64,000 bases of DNA. Source: Nodularia sp. LEGE 06071 (GTDB lineage: Bacteria; Cyanobacteriota; Cyanobacteriia; Cyanobacteriales; Nostocaceae). A program made the translations under genes and the position numbers. The notes under the pieces are model-generated. The model did not search any database. It was not told where the DNA came from and saw nothing but the letters and a program-made list of their open reading frames with translations. Below, piece after piece: positions 18,282 to 27,089 of the stretch; the first letter of the stretch is position 1, and each line of letters begins with the position of its first letter. The stretch covers positions 89,501 to 153,500 of the forward strand of contig NZ_JADEWH010000014.1 in NCBI RefSeq assembly GCF_015207755.1, given 5' to 3'.

Positions 18282-18578
18282 ATGAGAGCCAGAATTGAAA
18301 ATACAATCCTTTTTGTCAACCACGAGGACTTACCCGCATTTAAAAAAGGTGGGTCTGTGGTGAGAAATTCTTATTTTTGGGCGCTACGTTCAATTGCTGG
18401 TCGAGCTTCCCGTGATCGTGATTGGGAATATGAGCCAGAGGTATGGTTGGCGCTGGGGCGAATGCTGTTATCTTTCGCTGAGTCGGGATATTTGGGTTAT
18501 AAGGAAACTTTGTTAGAGTTTCCCTTATCTCAAGGGGAAATTCCGGCTGTATTACGAGATGCGGCGACTTGGGAGTAA
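18282..18578 (+). CDS. Conserved-looking hypothetical protein (98 aa)
   Basis: Soluble, charged, rich in Arg and Glu (WALRSIAGRASRDRDWEYE). I do not recognise a family. The start ATG is preceded by no clear ribosome binding site. It sits between the TonB receptor and a repeat cluster and has coding-like composition. Confidence 0.6.
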   Translation: MRARIENTILFVNHEDLPAFKKGGSVVRNSYFWALRSIAGRASRDRDWEYEPEVWLALGRMLLSFAESGYLGYKETLLEFPLSQGEIPAVLRDAATWE

Positions 18579-18666
18579 GCCGGCGGGGAAAATTTTCTCT
18601 ATTACAGCACTTCGCGGTGTTATGAGGTATAAGAACCCCACCCCTAGCTCTTCCCCGCAAGCGAGG

Positions 18667-18841
18667 CTACGGTGTACACACAAGTGATCTGATCCCCCTA
18701 AATCCCCCTAAACCCCTTCGGGGATGCGCCTTCGGCGTAGAAAAAGGGGGACTTTAAGAAATTTTCCCCCCTTCTCAAGGGGGGTTAGGGGGGATCGAAA
18801 CGCTGTTAGGCAACTTGATAAGACTTGTGTGTACACCGTAG
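18667..18841. mobile_element. MITE family B copy 1 (175 bp)
   Basis: Inverted ends CTACGGTGTACACACAAGT and its complement, a perfect 19-bp match. It is flanked by a 9-bp direct repeat CAAGCGAGG (18658-18666 and 18842-18850). The empty site at 36593-36630 has this 9-mer once. It has no gene; the interior is palindromic C-rich/G-rich repeat sequence. Confidence 0.85.
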
Positions 18842-18900
18842 CAAGCGAGGAGGGGAACCGGATTTACAGTGAAATTCGGTTTTTAGGGATGGAAAACCTT

Positions 18901-18928
18901 TTTGGCTCAAGATGTGTGTACACGATAG
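18901..18928. mobile_element. MITE family B remnant (right end)
   Basis: GGCTCAAG followed by TGTGTGTACACGATAG matches the right end of the copies at 21680 and 40035, with an internal deletion. It is followed by GCAAGCGATGAGG, a diverged form of the same target. Confidence 0.6.
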
Positions 18929-18980
18929 GCAAGCGATGAGGGGGCTAAGATGTACCTTATATAATTGGAAATCGCTGTAA

Positions 18981-19283
18981 TCAAAGCCTCTCTGTATCCA
19001 AATCATCTGCAATTTTGTCCAAACGGTTATTTGCGTCTTTGGCAATCTGCATATAGCCCATACTAGCTACGAGTCCAATAGCAGTGGTAACAGCCCCTTC
19101 TGATGCTTTGTCGGCAATCAAGTACCCAGCACCTACAAGACTGATGCCGAAAGATAGGGCGGTGGCAATTAAGGCAAAATTGAAGCTGTAACGTGCTTGA
19201 CGAATACGCTCTTGGACAATACTTAGTCTTGCTGTTAACAAAGGGTTAGATTCAGAGCTAGAAAGCATGATATTTTTAGACAT
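18981..19283 (-). CDS. TRADD-N-associated membrane domain protein
   Basis: A 100-residue protein with a helical N-terminus (LSIVQERIRQARYSF) and two membrane helices (about 35-58 and 64-80, SLVGAGYLIA and TTAIGLVASMGYMQIA), ending with AKDANNRLDKIADDL. This pattern matches the two-helix domain described with TRADD-N conflict systems in cyanobacteria. It is divergent from the pentapeptide protein at 19436, whose middle domain looks TRADD-N-like, so the two probably work together. A role in immunity or regulated cell death is inferred from the family. Confidence 0.75.
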   Translation of the reverse strand: MSKNIMLSSSESNPLLTARLSIVQERIRQARYSFNFALIATALSFGISLVGAGYLIADKASEGAVTTAIGLVASMGYMQIAKDANNRLDKIADDLDTERL

Positions 19284-19360
19284 AATACTGGGGATTTCAG
19301 AAATTTCCTTTGATTACCTCTTTATTAACCCCTGTATTTTGTTGGCTGTGGTCTATTTTA

Positions 19361-19421
19361 TGTACAACTTGTATGTAAAACTTATGTCAAATTTATATCA
19401 TGTAAAACTTTTGTAAAAGTT
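19361..19421. promoter_or_regulatory. Five 10-bp iterons in the divergent promoter
   Basis: Direct repeats of consensus TGTAAAACTT at 19361, 19374, 19385, 19401 and 19412, in one orientation, starting 13, 11, 16 and 11 bp apart. Two are exact and three have one to three changes. They fill the space just before the HTH/pentapeptide gene and are a natural candidate operator for its N-terminal HTH. Binding is inferred. Confidence 0.6.
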
Positions 19422-19435
19422 ATTGTGAGTAAGTA

Positions 19436-20515
19436 ATGGGGCGATCGCATCGAGTATCAGCAGCAGGAATTGAAAAGGTCAATAAAGCATTTGATAGATA
19501 TGGTACAACGCAGGAGTGTCTAGGAGGCTTGGCAGGGTGTACTCGACAGACTGTAATCAAATTTTTTGCGGGAAGACCTGTTGAGAAGCGCTTATTTAAA
19601 ACTCTGTGTGATACGTTAGAGTTGGAGTGGGCAGATATTGCGGAACTAGAGTCAGAGGAAGTTGTAACTTCCAAGGCTGTTATTATGAATAAACTCAGAA
19701 GTGTTGAATCTGAAACTGAAGTAAATAGCTCAACAGCAACAGTTCTGCAAGAAGAACTATGTAGTCCCCAAATTATTGTTACATCTAATGCCAGGACTGG
19801 GAAATTTGTTATTAAAATACCAGGCGATTTAAATAAATTTTTACAAAATACTGAAGAACAAAAGACTCTGCTAGAGGCGGTGAAAAAACTTGCAGGGGAT
19901 GAAAACGCAAAAATAGATAAAATCGAAAGAGGCAGTATAAAAATAACCTTCAATGTTTCTCCATCTGGTATTAAAAGGCTAGAGGAACTGATTAAATCAG
20001 GCAAACTTGAAGACAATCTAAAGGAAGAACAAAATAAAATTTATCTAGTTCAAAGGATTACTCACAGAGCTAAAGGCACAGAACTAGACCTAAGTGACAC
20101 TAATTTGAGCGGCACTGATTTACGTGGCATTGATTTGAGTGGGATTGATTTGAGTTGTGCTGACCTGAGCAATGCCAATTTAGAAAATGCCAATTTAGAA
20201 AATGCTGACTTGAATTGTGCAGACGTGAGTGGTGCAAACTTGAGCGGTGCTAACCTCAATAATGCTGACTTTAGTGATGCAATAGTTAAAAATGCTGCTA
20301 ATTTAAGTGGTGCTAATTTAAGTGGTGCTAATTTAGATCGTACTGATTTAAGTGGTGCTAATTTAAGTGGTGCTAATTTAAGTGGTGCTACAGTTAAAAA
20401 TGCTCAATTCGGAGATAATCCAGGAATTACTGAAGATAAAAAGCGTGAACTAAAACAACGAGGTGCAATTTTTGAAGATTCACACGGCGATCGCGCTGAA
20501 GTTTTTGCTCGCTAA
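19436..20515 (+). CDS. HTH, TRADD-N-like and pentapeptide-repeat protein
   Basis: The 359-residue protein has three parts. Residues 1-75 resemble the XRE-like HTH that cyanobacteria place before NACHT or other signalling modules (CLGGLAGCTRQTVIKFFAGR). Residues about 110-205 look like a TRADD-N domain (GSIKITFNVSPSGIKRLEEL). Residues about 218-330 are pentapeptide repeats of A(D/N)LSG type, forming a beta-helix of some 20 coils. No enzyme domain is seen. The divergent neighbour is a TRADD-N-associated membrane protein. It could be a regulator or adaptor in a conflict system; function is not established. Confidence 0.8.
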   Translation: MGRSHRVSAAGIEKVNKAFDRYGTTQECLGGLAGCTRQTVIKFFAGRPVEKRLFKTLCDTLELEWADIAELESEEVVTSKAVIMNKLRSVESETEVNSSTATVLQEELCSPQIIVTSNARTGKFVIKIPGDLNKFLQNTEEQKTLLEAVKKLAGDENAKIDKIERGSIKITFNVSPSGIKRLEELIKSGKLEDNLKEEQNKIYLVQRITHRAKGTELDLSDTNLSGTDLRGIDLSGIDLSCADLSNANLENANLENADLNCADVSGANLSGANLNNADFSDAIVKNAANLSGANLSGANLDRTDLSGANLSGANLSGATVKNAQFGDNPGITEDKKRELKQRGAIFEDSHGDRAEVFAR

Positions 20516-20766
20516 ACTGAATACCCTGTAACTTAATAAAGCGATCGCTCTTTTTTCAGCCCTCCCCATCAGAAGAATTAGCCAAACCTGCTGGTCGGAG
20601 TGTAGCTCTAAAAATTGTTGAATTTGTGGATCTAAGATATCAAGCCAGATGATGACGTTTTTGGTGTAAATGAAAGTGCCAATAGTAACAAATCAAGGTG
20701 CGTTACGCTCAGGCGATAACACACCCTACATTTAAATTTTCTTGCGTACCGACTTACAGTGCTTTG

Positions 20767-21471
20767 TTATTTCACTTCTTCATACCAGATTCCTACTCTT
20801 TCAAAGGAAGAATAAGCAAGTTTGAGAAATTGGATAACTCGCTGTTTACCAAGCACCCCAAATTCTTTATACTCTCGCGCTTCCGCAAAAGTCAGGCGAT
20901 TTTGGTCAATGATATTTCTCTCTTTGTATGCCAGTTTGGGAAAATCTACTACCTTAATGTTATATTGCGTAACTAAATTTTGAATGGCAACATCAGACTC
21001 TACGTGTTCCCAATCATCGCACAGCCCTAAATTTCTGACTAAAATATGCGGGATATGAACACCGTAGGTATTTACTGACTGCACAAACAGGTTGAGGCTG
21101 TCATATCCGCCGGTGGATACAAACCACTTGCAAAAACTCACTCCCTCAGAACGTCCCAATTCAATTAACAGATTTTTCTCAATCCAGCTTTTGACAGAGC
21201 GATGGGATTGAGCTGCTAAATTGACAATGACTGGTTTTGACATAGCCATCTCGAAGATTTTATCGGCTTTATCGGCGTGGCGTTCATCTTCGGTAAATAC
21301 AGCATACTGGCATATTCCTTTATACACACCAGCTACATCAGGATTAGACCTATCAGTTTCTACTGGTACAAATGGTATTCTTTTATCGAGACAATACTGA
21401 ATCATTGTCCTGGTGAGCAGAGATTTTCCTACTCCACCCTTTTCACCATCCACTAAATGAATTGTCGGCAT
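20767..21471 (-). CDS. ParA/MobD-like P-loop ATPase
   Basis: The 234-residue protein starts with a deviant Walker A motif (GEKGGVGKS) typical of ParA/MinD-type ATPases. The middle has VIVNLAAQSH instead of the usual D-x-P switch. It resembles MobD-like proteins from mobilisable plasmids. No ParB or relaxase lies nearby, so its original partners may be lost. Start ATG 21471. Confidence 0.8.
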   Translation of the reverse strand: MPTIHLVDGEKGGVGKSLLTRTMIQYCLDKRIPFVPVETDRSNPDVAGVYKGICQYAVFTEDERHADKADKIFEMAMSKPVIVNLAAQSHRSVKSWIEKNLLIELGRSEGVSFCKWFVSTGGYDSLNLFVQSVNTYGVHIPHILVRNLGLCDDWEHVESDVAIQNLVTQYNIKVVDFPKLAYKERNIIDQNRLTFAEAREYKEFGVLGKQRVIQFLKLAYSSFERVGIWYEEVK

Positions 21472-21679
21472 AGCAGCTACTCCTAATCCTGATTGCAGTC
21501 ATGTCAACTATCTGCAATTAGCTTAGAAGCTTTTGGCGTTTTACGCTTAGTTACTTTGATAACTTTTTTTAGATGTAGCCTTAGTCACAGCGGTTAAGAC
21601 GGTATTAATCAAGTCAGGTTAATTATTTACGATTACCACAATCTAGCACCCCACCCCCAACCCCTCCCCGCAAGCGAGG

Positions 21680-21815
21680 CTACGGTGTACACACAAGTGA
21701 TCGAATCGCCCCCTAACCCCCAATTATGGGGGAACAAGAATTTTCCAAGTCCCCCAAATTTAGGGGGCAAAACAGGCTCAAACGCAGACAGGAAGGACTT
21801 GTGTGTATACGATAG
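21680..21815. mobile_element. MITE family B copy 2 (136 bp)
   Basis: Ends CTACGGTGTACACACAAGT and ACTTGTGTGTATACGATAG (near-perfect inverted repeat). Flanked on both sides by GCAAGCGAGG (21670-21679 and 21816-21825), so again inserted in the CCCCGCAAGCGAGG repeat. The interior is close to the copy at 40035-40179. Confidence 0.85.
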
Positions 21816-21904
21816 GCAAGCGAGGAGGGGAGACAAAGCATAGAAGTTTAATAAATGATCCAATGATTGCTCAAAACCCTGAAATTCAGCAGGATGCTTG
21901 TGGA

Positions 21905-22777
21905 TTAATTTTTCAATACTGTTGTGGGGATTAGCACACCGTCTTGGAGTTTTCCTATACCTAGAAGGCAAGTTTCTTGGTCGTAAACTCTGGTTATCCC
22001 AGAAAAATCGAGAGTTAGTGGCATTTTTTGCCCCTGACACCATTTTTGAGCAGATATGGCGGGTAATGTCACGGATGGTAAATGTTGTAAGGCGATATCG
22101 AGAACGCTGGGTTGAAATGTCCCTGCTTGTAATTGTGTTTCTAAGTCAGTGAGGGTGAGACTATCTGTGAGGTTGAAACCACTACTGGCTGTGCGGATTA
22201 AGGCGGCGAGAGTACCACCAGTTTGGAGGGTTGCGCCTAAGTCACGGGCGATCGCTCTAATATATGTACCACTTCCACAGGCGATCGCCACATCCAATTC
22301 CGGAAAATCTCCGGCTCGCCAATCTAAAATCTCTGTATGAAAAATCTCCACTGTGCGTTTGGGAACTTCTACTATTTCCCCTCTGCGTGCTAAGTCGTAG
22401 AGGCGTTTTCCATCTACTTGAATGGCGCTGTAAATTGGGGGGATTTGCTCAATTTTGCCGTTAAATTGTGCCATTGCAGTTTTCACGTCGGCAAAATTCA
22501 ATTCTGGACAAGGTTGAGAACTAATGATTTCTCCTTGCAAATCGTCGGTTGTCGTCTGCACACCTAAGCGGATAGTGGCTTTGTAGGCTTTGTTTTCTGG
22601 CAGATATTGTAATAATCTCGTAGCTCTCCCCAGGGCGATGGGTAAGACTCCGGTAGCGGCTGGGTCTAAGGTTCCGGCGTGTCCTACACGTTTGAGGCGC
22701 AAGAGCTTTCGCACCCGCGCCACGCAGTCGTGAGATGTCCAGTCAAAGGGTTTGTTTAAGTTAAGAAAACCTTCCAC
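21905..22777 (-). CDS. truB: tRNA pseudouridine(55) synthase
   Basis: The protein carries the TruB catalytic motif [14 protein letters not shown] with the nucleophilic aspartate, and the RNA-binding segment [20 protein letters not shown]. It isomerises uridine 55 in the T-loop of tRNAs. I place the start at GTG 22777 ([11 protein letters not shown]), which fits the family N-terminus and gives about 290 residues; a TTG at 22819 extends it by 14 residues. Monocistronic as far as seen. Confidence 0.95.
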   Translation of the reverse strand: MEGFLNLNKPFDWTSHDCVARVRKLLRLKRVGHAGTLDPAATGVLPIALGRATRLLQYLPENKAYKATIRLGVQTTTDDLQGEIISSQPCPELNFADVKTAMAQFNGKIEQIPPIYSAIQVDGKRLYDLARRGEIVEVPKRTVEIFHTEILDWRAGDFPELDVAIACGSGTYIRAIARDLGATLQTGGTLAALIRTASSGFNLTDSLTLTDLETQLQAGTFQPSVLDIALQHLPSVTLPAISAQKWCQGQKMPLTLDFSGITRVYDQETCLLGIGKLQDGVLIPTTVLKN

Positions 22778-23079
22778 AGTAAAATTTGGTAATTTAACGA
22801 ATAATTCCACTTTAATCAATTAGGGATGTCCAAAGATGAATCTAGGGATTTTTGAGCTTTGGCTGTTTCCCCGGACTGAATGGTGGAGGGGCTTTGACGC
22901 TCATCCTACAAAGAAATTTTGGATATCTTTTGATTGCAAAGCCTGAAAAAGCCCGAAATAAATTTGTACGGAATCGTACCGACTTTTTCGGCTGAGTCTT
23001 TTACTGTGAAGTAAAAAACAAATGTCAGCAGTCTCCTTTTATTCAGGAGTGAAAGCGTAGATTTTACTATTTATTGACA

Positions 23080-23721
23080 ATGAATCTAGAGACATTTGTC
23101 CAGCAGGTAAAGTTACTGCATGGACGTTTAGCTAACTTATGCCAATATGAGACCGCAGCACTACAGCCGGGATCTGATTTACTGACGGAACTGGCAATGG
23201 GGGCGCAAATGCTAGAGATAGCTACAGAGAAACTATACCAGCAAACTCAAAAATTGGCGATCGCTCAAGCACGAGTCAGAACAGAATTTCAGCGCTACCA
23301 AGACCTGTTTGAGTTTATGCCCAGTGCTTACTTAGTCACTGATACACAAGGAAAAATTGCCGAAGCCAATCGTGCTGCTAGCAAACTTTTCAATCTTCAA
23401 CAGCCATTTTTGGTCAACAAATTGCTAGTCTGTTTTATCTCAGTAGAAGACCGCCAGAAATTTCGTTTGAAATTTAGCGAGTTGGGAAAGAGTGAGTTTA
23501 AGTACGTGCAGGAGTGGAGATTCCGCATACAGCCCCGTCACAGTCAGCCTTTTGATGCGGCTCTAACTGTAGCACCTCTTTGCGACGTTAAAGGCAATTT
23601 TATCGCCTGGCGATGGCTCCTACGTGATATTACTGAAGATAAAAGTAATAAGCATGACTCCAAACAAGCGGGCATCGCATCCGCCAAGCATACTTCAAGT
23701 ATAAATTTAACCCCCACCTAA
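23080..23721 (+). CDS. PAS domain protein
   Basis: About 213 residues: an N-terminal helical part (1-75) and one PAS domain (about 80-190, YLVTDTQGKIAEANRAASKL, then WRWLLRDITEDK). No kinase, GGDEF or HTH domain follows, so it is a sensor or adaptor without its own output. ATG 23080 is preferred over TTG 23074. The gene is convergent with the Crp-type regulator. Confidence 0.85.
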   Translation: MNLETFVQQVKLLHGRLANLCQYETAALQPGSDLLTELAMGAQMLEIATEKLYQQTQKLAIAQARVRTEFQRYQDLFEFMPSAYLVTDTQGKIAEANRAASKLFNLQQPFLVNKLLVCFISVEDRQKFRLKFSELGKSEFKYVQEWRFRIQPRHSQPFDAALTVAPLCDVKGNFIAWRWLLRDITEDKSNKHDSKQAGIASAKHTSSINLTPT

Positions 23722-23754
23722 AAGTTTTCTCATTCCGAATTACGAATTAAAAAA

Positions 23755-24468
23755 TCATCGGTTTTCTCTAAGATTAAACTTTAGCAAGCGGTTGTATTCA
23801 TCTTTGAGTGTCTCATAACACTCGCAGGAAACTTGTTCCAATCCTTGCCGGTCAACGATTTTGATTTTCTTGCGGCTGTATGTGATCGGGCCTTTCTCTT
23901 GCAGGTGGCGAGCAGTCTCGGTGACACCAGAGCGGCGCACACCCAGCATATGGGAGATAAATTCCTGGGACAGGTCGAGTTCATCCGATTGAATACGGTC
24001 ACTGGACTCCAGCAGCCAGCGAGCCAAGCGCTTTTGTATAGTATGGAGGCGGTTACAAGCGACGTTCTGCGAAATTTGGGCGATAAAAGCCTGCGTGTAT
24101 TTTAACATCACGTCCCGCAGCAGCTTGTTTTGGTCGAATTCCTTTCGCAGAGGCTCCGCCTTCATTTTCACAGCATCACCGGCCACCTGTACAATGTACT
24201 CGGTCTGTGTTGTCTCAGTCCCACCCATGAAAGCGTTGATTCCTACCATCTCGCGGTTACCAATCACTCCGGCTTCGACTGTGCTGCCATCTTTCATCGT
24301 AATTGTCACCGAGATCAGGCAGTTGAGAGGGAAATAGACTTGCTCAATTGTATCACCGGGGTGGTGAAGTATCTTGTTTGCTGGCAGCGAGACCTGTTCC
24401 ATATATTCGTCGAGCTGCTCGTACACTTCACGGGGTAAGGCAGCTAACAGAAGGTTTTCTGTAGGCAT
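23755..24468 (-). CDS. Crp/Fnr family transcriptional regulator
   Basis: The 237-residue protein has an N-terminal cyclic-nucleotide-binding-like beta barrel (about 10-125) and a C-terminal winged helix (about 150-225, SHMLGVRRSGVTETARHLQE). The barrel lacks an obvious phosphate-binding cassette of Crp type (no RxSS-like motif), so cAMP binding is doubtful. Homologues are common as stand-alone regulators. No operator was identified. Confidence 0.9.
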   Translation of the reverse strand: MPTENLLLAALPREVYEQLDEYMEQVSLPANKILHHPGDTIEQVYFPLNCLISVTITMKDGSTVEAGVIGNREMVGINAFMGGTETTQTEYIVQVAGDAVKMKAEPLRKEFDQNKLLRDVMLKYTQAFIAQISQNVACNRLHTIQKRLARWLLESSDRIQSDELDLSQEFISHMLGVRRSGVTETARHLQEKGPITYSRKKIKIVDRQGLEQVSCECYETLKDEYNRLLKFNLRENR

Positions 24469-24733
24469 ATAATTGAGTTCTTCCGCGAGGTGTGTATAAT
24501 CTCTGCGGCGAGTGTATTTAAAATCAATTGATCAAAAAAAAGTATATTCAATAACTCAAGTTTAACAATTGAATATGAATGACCGTCAGATTATGTTGGT
24601 AACTCAAATTAGGAAATCAGTCCAAAAATAACCATAAAAAAACATATTATTGGACTTTTTTACTTATATTTTGCGGATATGCTTTTGAGATCAAATATTT
24701 ATGTTTTTTTATATTTTTGTATCTATTTAACTC

Positions 24734-26506
24734 TCATAGAGAAATTGTTCCACGTAGCATTGCAATACCAACAGCTAACATCCAGAAGCCAAAATCTACT
24801 ATGGCGTTGGCAGACTGTTGTTTTAAGGAATTACGACCAAGGGCTTGTGCTAATTCAGTTTGGCTGAAGGATTTCACGAGACTCAAGCCTAGAGATGCAC
24901 GGGAAATAGTTTTAGTATAAGCTGCATTCAGATAGGGAAGGTATTGTGACTTGCCGGCAACATAAGTTTTGAAGAAAGGTAAACTCAAAACATTCATGTA
25001 GTATCGTGCTTGGGAAGCATCGCCAACTAAATCTGTGGGTAATGATATTTGCTGGCTGGCGGGGTTTCCGTCACCAATGGTAGAAAAGTGGGTTCCACCT
25101 AAAAGCATAACGAGGTACTTTTGGGAAGTCGTCAACCAGGAAAAAGGTTGAATTTGCTCGTATAATGCGGGTGCTACAGTATCATCACTACTACCGATAA
25201 TCATTACAGGAGTTTTGATTTGGCTTAAACCAGCCGACCCAAAAATGGAGCTAGTAATGGGGTTAACTGCGATCGCCGCTTTGATTCTGTTATCCTGCAA
25301 GTTATACTCTGGACTGGATTTGGGATTCAAGGCTAAAGCACTGCATTGGAAGAGTAAAGACATATTCCAGGATTTTTGCAGCGCCTTTGGTGTACAGTCT
25401 TGTGCTAATTGGGGAAAGTTAATTTGAGCGCCAACCAAAGCTAAGGCTGTGTAACCTCCTAAAGATTGACCAAAGACTCCCACTTGTTGCAGATTTAGCT
25501 GACTCTCAAACCGGGAATCAGACTGGTTAATCTTTTCCAGTTGATTCAAGACATATTTGATATCCAAAGGTTGGTCGATAAATTCATCTGGTTCGATGAG
25601 TTGACTGGTTTGTTGATGCAATGATGTTTGCAATTGTTTCGCACTGCTACCCGGATGATTGGGAACCACTACGGCTAATCCGTGGGAAGCTAGATGTGTG
25701 GCTAAATATTCAAAGTTGCTGCTGTCTGTACCCAAACCATGAGAAATCACAATCACAGGTGCTGGACTCTGGACATGGGGAATGTAAACATCAGTCAGCA
25801 AGAGGCGATCGCGTTTGGAGTCAAAAAATCTCAGTGTGTGTTTTTGCGATTGAAACTTTCCCTGACTACGTAAATCTGCTAAGGGTAAAAAATTTCGCAG
25901 TTTGGGGATGGTAGCAGCTTCTAGATTAGACTGTTTTGTCACGGCGGCGATCGCGCCTTGAGTCTGATTAATGACTGTTTCTAGTTGTTTAGCTATGGTG
26001 AAGCTACGCCTTAAATCAATATGAATACTGCTATAGGGATATTTGCGTAACAGATTTAATAGTGTTAAACCGCCTGGTTCAGCAGAGGCGGAAATTAATG
26101 CTGACCTTAAAGCCTGAAATCTGCCTTGTGCTTGACCAGATTCGGGTTGAATCACTTGCGCCAAGCGATTTAGCAGAAATTCGCCTTCAGGTGTGTAGAG
26201 AAATTGAGAAACCACCACTGGACTCACTTTCACCGGTGTGAGTAAAATTCCCTGCAATTCTTGAGACTGTTTTGGTGGCAGATATTGCTGATAAAATGCT
26301 AATTCATGAGCAATTATGCCATCCTCGGCGTATTTTTCTAAAGCCGTGACTGAAATCGACGTTTCTATGGCGGAAAAGGTCGTATAAATTCGCTCGGCTG
26401 CAAGCATAGAAATATTAATTCCAAATGTTGACAGCAGTATTGCTAGAACCAGCCAGAGCGAATTTCTTCTGAGGGTGCTTGTCCAATTATCCAACAAACT
26501 ATTCAT
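24734..26506 (-). CDS. Alpha/beta hydrolase with N-terminal DUF1400
   Basis: The 590-residue protein has a signal anchor near the N-terminus (about 17-33), a DUF1400 region (about 35-170) and a C-terminal alpha/beta hydrolase domain with nucleophile motif GQSLGG, oxyanion region SHGLGTDSSN and a catalytic-histidine candidate in GGTHFST. A C-terminal hydrophobic segment (about 568-585) may also anchor it. These cyanobacterial proteins resemble platelet-activating-factor-acetylhydrolase-like esterases. Substrate unknown; probably periplasmic. Confidence 0.9.
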   Translation of the reverse strand: MNSLLDNWTSTLRRNSLWLVLAILLSTFGINISMLAAERIYTTFSAIETSISVTALEKYAEDGIIAHELAFYQQYLPPKQSQELQGILLTPVKVSPVVVSQFLYTPEGEFLLNRLAQVIQPESGQAQGRFQALRSALISASAEPGGLTLLNLLRKYPYSSIHIDLRRSFTIAKQLETVINQTQGAIAAVTKQSNLEAATIPKLRNFLPLADLRSQGKFQSQKHTLRFFDSKRDRLLLTDVYIPHVQSPAPVIVISHGLGTDSSNFEYLATHLASHGLAVVVPNHPGSSAKQLQTSLHQQTSQLIEPDEFIDQPLDIKYVLNQLEKINQSDSRFESQLNLQQVGVFGQSLGGYTALALVGAQINFPQLAQDCTPKALQKSWNMSLLFQCSALALNPKSSPEYNLQDNRIKAAIAVNPITSSIFGSAGLSQIKTPVMIIGSSDDTVAPALYEQIQPFSWLTTSQKYLVMLLGGTHFSTIGDGNPASQQISLPTDLVGDASQARYYMNVLSLPFFKTYVAGKSQYLPYLNAAYTKTISRASLGLSLVKSFSQTELAQALGRNSLKQQSANAIVDFGFWMLAVGIAMLRGTISL

Positions 26507-27089
26507 CGCTCAACTGTTTCGGTGATCTTGTTTCACTAGGCGTTGGCTGTAGTAGTTATTTAGACACCCTGGAAAATTAACTTAATATTATTTACCTTCG
26601 TTTTAGAGACTTTTCGGGATTTATCTTGATGACAAACTGAAACTTTAAATATGATTAACATACATAGGTAGAGCCAAGTTTCACTTTGTCAAAGATTCAC
26701 CATAGCAATTTCCATTCAAGTGAGGTATTAACAGTAATAATTAAACGCAGATGGACGCAGATAAACGCAGATAATTTTGTACTGTCTTAGACTAGGAAAT
26801 GCTATATCCCAATTTTACAGCAGATTTTATCTGAGTAGCTACTATGGGAGCATGATTTGGCTTGAGTGTACTTTGGCGAGCTTCAGTTACCGTGTAATTC
26901 ATTTACTTGTAAAGGGCTGTATCTGAAGTAACTGTGTATTCAACCGCAGTTTAATTATGTGCATATTCATCCAGGAATCGTATTAGTAATGTATCCAAAA
27001 CTTGTAGATTCTCATTTGTCACCCATTATGAAATGATAACAAATAAAAATTTTGCCCACCTCAGTATTTTAATGTAAATTTGAAGATAA
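26507..27089. other. Gene-free region holding a repeat element
   Basis: No gene found. The middle (26702-26806) is an interspersed repeat with a near-copy at 32975-33061. The rest is AT-rich with no clear hairpin. Confidence 0.6.
26702..26806. repeat. Interspersed repeat family C, copy 1
   Basis: Contains GCAGATGGACGCAGATAAAC-type 11-mers (AAACGCAGAT units). Its ends ATAGCAATTTCC and GGAAATGCTAT are inverted. Bases 26720-26806 match 32975-33061 in reverse complement over the same 87-bp length. Confidence 0.75.

Larger units (their letters stand above)
18579..18980. other. Repeat cluster without a gene
   Basis: The stretch holds an older interspersed repeat (CCCCGCAAGCGAGGAGGGG type) into which a MITE inserted (18667-18841), then a broken right end of a second MITE (about 18901-18928). 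Apparent open frames here come from repeat sequence. Confidence 0.7.

Noticed and set aside
21633..22043. 136-codon minus-strand frame upstream of and overlapping the truB 3' end
   Set aside because: Read through MITE B and repeat sequence and antisense to nothing conserved.
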